IMG/VR virus record: IMGVR_UViG_3300035698_011368
Coordinates: 1-25,270 of that record
Strand: one strand, 5' to 3'
DNA: 25,270 nt
Origin: a virus
Positions within the stretch are counted from its first letter, which is position 1; each line of letters begins with the position of its first letter. The position numbers and the translations under genes are program-made. The notes below the pieces were generated by a model. It had not been told where the DNA came from, did no database searches, and was given only the letters and a program-made list of their open reading frames with translations. Positions 22,818 through 25,270 of this stretch are shown piece by piece.

Positions 22818-22897
22818 TGCACACCACAGGACATGAAGATCGGAGACTAGGACTCGCCTTTCCTAGTGTCTTGTGGTGTGCAACCAAAGGAGTCCTA
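22818..22897 (+). promoter_or_regulatory. structured leader of the sulfotransferase gene
   Basis: Outer stem 22818-22833 with 22867-22882: 16 bp with one wobble. Inner stem 22847-22852 (CTAGGA) with 22861-22866 (TCCTAG). A competing 8-bp pairing joins 22848-22855 (TAGGACTC) to 22890-22897 (GAGTCCTA), covering part of the SD AAAGGAG at 22886-22892. The competing helix and the inner stem cannot both form; with the outer stem it would be a pseudoknot. This looks like an attenuator or translation switch; no known riboswitch class recognised. Confidence 0.5.
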
Positions 22898-22899
22898 CA

Positions 22900-23718
22900 A
22901 TGATATTTTTTAACAGCTCAATGCCCCGTTCAGGTTCAACCCTGATTCAGAACATCATGGGTCAAAACCCTGATATACACGTCACGCCTACGGATGGGTT
23001 TCTGGAACTGATCTACGGTGCCAGAGTCAACTACACAAACAACGCTGAGTTCAAGGCGCAAGACGCTGAACAGATGCAGGCCGCGTGGCGAGGATTCTGT
23101 CTGGAAGGAATGAAGGGCTACGTTGCTGGTCTGTCCGATAAGCCGAACACTTGCATCAAGAGCCGTGGTATCGGAGAGCAGTTCAACTGGTTCTCTGCCT
23201 TTATGGGTAAAGACCCGAAGGTGATCGTCATGGTGCGGAATGTGAAATCCGTACTTGCTTCGATGGAGAAGATGCACAGGGCCAACAGCGAGAAAGCCCA
23301 AGCGGTTCACAACCCAAGTGAGCTGCGGGGATTGACCACAGAGAGCCGTGTCAGCCAGTGGTTGCAAGGACCGCCCGTAGGCTTAGCGTTACAGCGCTTA
23401 CAGCAGATGAGCCTTGAGGGAACCGTGGATAAGTGCCTGATCGTTCGCTACGAGGATTTGTGCAAGAATCCTGCTATCGAACTGGGCAGGGTGTACCAGT
23501 ACCTCGGCCTTGATCCTTTTGCCCACGACTTCGAGAACGTGGAGCAGGTCACGCAAGAGGATGATGCGGTGTATGGTATGACCCCGACGCTACATAAGGT
23601 TCGCAAGAAGGTTGAGGTTAGCAAGCCTGACTATCTGGATGTTCTTGGCGAAGGACTCTGCAAATGGATCGATGAACAGTGCGCTGGATATCAACAGGAC
23701 TACGGGTATCGAGCGTAA
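22900..23718 (+). CDS. sulfotransferase (PAPS-dependent, Sulfotransfer_3-like)
   Basis: 272 aa, ATG at 22900 with AAAGGAG at 22886-22892. The N-terminal PSB loop SSMPRSGSTLIQNIM (residues 6-20) binds the 5'-phosphosulfate of PAPS. The second site VIVMVRNVKSVLASM (about 108-122) supplies R113 and S117 for the 3'-phosphate. A later LIVRYEDLCKNP (180-191) is the usual family segment. The enzyme should transfer sulfate to a glycan, lipid or protein; substrate unknown. Its location after fibre genes suggests a target on the virion or the host surface. The donor PAPS would come from the host. Confidence 0.82.
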   Translation: MIFFNSSMPRSGSTLIQNIMGQNPDIHVTPTDGFLELIYGARVNYTNNAEFKAQDAEQMQAAWRGFCLEGMKGYVAGLSDKPNTCIKSRGIGEQFNWFSAFMGKDPKVIVMVRNVKSVLASMEKMHRANSEKAQAVHNPSELRGLTTESRVSQWLQGPPVGLALQRLQQMSLEGTVDKCLIVRYEDLCKNPAIELGRVYQYLGLDPFAHDFENVEQVTQEDDAVYGMTPTLHKVRKKVEVSKPDYLDVLGEGLCKWIDEQCAGYQQDYGYRA

Positions 23719-23746
23719 CAACAACATAAAGGAATGAGGTACCACT

Positions 23747-24193
23747 GTGACAGGTCCCGAACTACTCAGCAGAGTAAAACGTAATAACCAGCTGACCGAG
23801 CTGAATCTGGTCAGCGCAACGAAAGGAGTAGAGTGCGCCGCACTTCCCGCTATGAGAGATGCGATTCGCCGTGGCAACGATAACCACGAACTGTTCGCCG
23901 AGTTCTTTGCGACGAACTTTAATGGCGCGGAGAAGCGTCCCGCGCCAGCGGTAGATCCGAAAGCACCTGAGAACTCAATGGTCATACCTTGGCTCGGCAA
24001 CATGAAAATTAAAGGACCCATCGTCACGACAATCTTCCGCGTGATGGGACTCGCCGTGTTGGTCTACATCGTCTGGATGTTGCACGCGAGACAAGAAGTT
24101 AATATTGAAACACCGAGAGCAACCCCTGAGGAGGTTATCGCATGGCTAAGCTCCACTACCGCTTCATCCGAGACGAACTTGAACCAGCCTTAA
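23747..24193 (+). CDS. single-pass membrane protein, 148 aa, possible holin-like
   Basis: GTG at 23747 with TGAGG at 23735-23739. The first 85 residues are soluble and charged; one hydrophobic segment (about residues 91-112, IVTTIFRVMGLAVLVYIVWM) is followed by a basic residue and a short 35-residue tail. It overlaps the next gene by 52 bp. A one-helix membrane protein joined to a hydrolase-like gene fits a lysis accessory (holin or spanin-like), but a large cytoplasmic domain ahead of the helix is unusual for a holin. Inference from context. Confidence 0.5.
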   Translation: MTGPELLSRVKRNNQLTELNLVSATKGVECAALPAMRDAIRRGNDNHELFAEFFATNFNGAEKRPAPAVDPKAPENSMVIPWLGNMKIKGPIVTTIFRVMGLAVLVYIVWMLHARQEVNIETPRATPEEVIAWLSSTTASSETNLNQP

Positions 24194-24723
24194 TCCTGGC
24201 TGGACGCAACGAATCAGGAGCCGCTACACCGAAGGCGATCAGATCGCTCTTAGGCTCGTACACGAATCACAACGCGCTGATCCTACGGCGTCCTAGCGGC
24301 TTCAGCGTAGGCGACACAACACCTCCGCGCGCGGCCATCGTTCCGTTGGAGCACTACGAAGACCTGATGAACGCCGGGACCTACGTTGTTAGGATCTGGA
24401 AAGTCCGTTCCATCACCCCAGAAGAAGCACAACGTGTGTCCGACATCTGGGTGAATGAATGCAACGGGGTGGACTACCCGGAGAAAGGTATCTACCGCCT
24501 GTGGGTCTTCCGCTTTGTCAACCACCTGCCGTATGAGATACCCGGTAAGTGGTGCACGAAGAACACCGTCCATCCGTTCAGCTTTGTCCTCCCGGCAGCG
24601 CGCAATCCCCGCACGCGAACGGACGGTGTGCTGAAGCTTAATCCGACTCCACGAACCATGGAGAATCGTTTGGTGTCCGGCGTGTTGGAAGACGTAACCG
24701 ACCGGGTAATTGAACTCGCCTAA
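24142..24723 (+). CDS. possible permuted NlpC/P60-like hydrolase (lysis), 193 aa
   Basis: ATG at 24142 has a very strong SD GAGGAGG at 24128-24134. N-terminal AATPKAIRSLLGSYTNHNAL contains H43 in a TNHNALIL setting, and a later KWCTKNTVH holds C138; the His-then-Cys order and a following Pro-rich TPRTMENRLVSG segment resemble permuted papain-like (YiiX/NlpC) hydrolases of phages. Such enzymes cleave peptidoglycan or related amides. Similarity is loose, and C138 as nucleophile is untested. The last gene of the cluster; an inverted-repeat element follows it. Confidence 0.4.
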   Translation: MAKLHYRFIRDELEPALILAGRNESGAATPKAIRSLLGSYTNHNALILRRPSGFSVGDTTPPRAAIVPLEHYEDLMNAGTYVVRIWKVRSITPEEAQRVSDIWVNECNGVDYPEKGIYRLWVFRFVNHLPYEIPGKWCTKNTVHPFSFVLPAARNPRTRTDGVLKLNPTPRTMENRLVSGVLEDVTDRVIELA

Positions 24724-24733
24724 GTCACAGGTT

Positions 24734-24835
24734 GCAGGGGTGTCCTAGGGGGTTGTTTCAACCTCCTTAAACCCCTTTCCAAAACCCACGCTTTTTTTTT
24801 GTTAGAGTTAAGGTTAGACACCCGGACACCCCTCC
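24734..24835. promoter_or_regulatory. inverted-repeat element, right copy (origin- or operator-like)
   Basis: Left arm 24734-24752 begins gcaggggtgtcctagg; right arm 24818-24835 is acacccggacacccctcc. Total length is 102 bp, versus 104 bp for the left copy, in the same orientation. Inside are a 9-bp hairpin with a TTT loop (AGGGGGTTG 24747-24755 and CAACCTCCT 24759-24767) and a T9 run at 24792-24800. The hairpin could act as a terminator for the lysis genes, although its T-run is distant. Confidence 0.55.
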
Positions 24836-24945
24836 AACGAGTGACCTGCAGCGGAGCACTTCGCAAGGCAAAAACGCGCGCTCCAAACGGGTCGAGCGTG
24901 TCACCCAGGATGTCGGCCTCCTTCTTTCGCCACCCCCCCTTACGC

Positions 24946-24984
24946 CGCATCTATGCGTAGAGTCTGCACCTATACATAGATGCG
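24946..24984. repeat. 10-bp perfect inverted repeat, 19-bp spacer
   Basis: CGCATCTATG at 24946-24955 and CATAGATGCG at 24975-24984. The pairing is perfect and not followed by a T-run. Spacing of about two helical turns between arms would suit a dimeric regulator binding site, or a cruciform near an origin. No partner protein is known. Confidence 0.5.
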
Positions 24985-25270
24985 CTACACTCGAGATACT
25001 CCACCGGGTTTCTTGGGCCACAGGGCCTAAAAAGCGCATTTATTTTTAATCACACAACCCCCTGTAGCTGCAGGCACTTACGTCGAAAAGTGGACCCATC
25101 TGGATCGGTTCTCTGAAAATAAAGCGTGGCATTGCGGTCAGGATACGGCAACATGCGCGCGGGTTCGATTGTTCTTTGACAACTGGGGATGGAGACCGAG
25201 AGCGGACGGAGTTGACTCCGACGCAAGTGGGCATCGTTGGAAATGCTCGGCACCCCGAATGAAGTATGAA

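Larger units (their letters stand above)
24724..25270. other. 547-bp region without a supported gene
   Basis: Apart from the element at 24734-24835 and the inverted repeat at 24946-24984, I see no gene. A + strand frame is open from 25031 to the window end but has no ATG until its last codons and no SD, so it is not called; it could be part of a gene continuing to the right. Minus-strand frames of 62 to 90 codons show no family signature. AT-rich sequence at 25029-25050 could hold a promoter, but no good -35/-10 pair is seen. Confidence 0.6.

Noticed and set aside
25031-25270. + strand frame open to the right end of the window
   Set aside because: No plausible start codon or SD is visible; the product has no recognised motif. 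It may be revisited with sequence to the right.
1-25270. tRNA or rRNA genes, integrase, IS elements
   Set aside because: I saw no cloverleaf-like sequence, no recombinase motifs and no terminal inverted repeats of an insertion sequence; absence by eye is not proof.

Overview
The window is a piece of a tailed double-stranded DNA phage (or prophage) genome. Every gene I can support lies on the + strand, tightly packed, with stop/start overlaps and good Shine-Dalgarno (SD) sites. Recognisable parts are a large terminase, HK97-type portal, MuF protein, HK97-type prohead protease and major capsid protein, head-tail connectors, tail terminator, tail tube, frameshifted tail chaperones, a tape measure and fibres. 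A tape measure with no sheath gene argues for a long non-contractile tail (siphovirus-like). SD use and Sec-type signal peptides fit a Gram-negative host, but no species can be named from sequence alone.

Layout. 1-2134: short genes of unknown function, several Cys-rich, ending in a helix-turn-helix protein. 2135-4925: packaging module, with hairpins, a DUF5681-type small-terminase candidate, an intrinsic-terminator-like hairpin, a secreted-looking protein, two small genes and the large terminase. 4922-9983: portal, MuF, protease, capsid and a candidate decoration protein. 10058-11317: two small proteins with signal peptides and a basic protein. 11371-13983: connector, head closure, gp10-like neck protein, a small basic protein, tail terminator and tube. 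13980-16382: G/GT chaperones joined by a -1 slippery site (A AAA AAC), then tape measure. 16385-22805: tail tip and fibres. 22900-23718: a sulfotransferase. 23747-24723: a membrane protein overlapping a possible peptidoglycan hydrolase (lysis candidates). 24724-25270: a non-coding region with inverted repeats.

The head and tail genes follow classical HK97-like order and probably form one late operon. Less ordinary points: (i) five proteins in the structural module begin with Sec signal peptides, one of them encoded out of frame inside the upstream gene; (ii) the start region of a fibre gene is tandemly duplicated five times, each copy with its own ribosome binding site and ATG, giving a chain of overlapping stop/start codons; (iii) that fibre carries nine 15-residue repeats with one Cys each at exact spacing; (iv) it is followed by a sulfotransferase whose leader can form competing RNA structures that include its ribosome binding site; (v) two related ~100-bp inverted-repeat elements lie near the two ends of the window in the same orientation and may be origin or control sites. 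All calls come from reading the sequence; no database search was possible.
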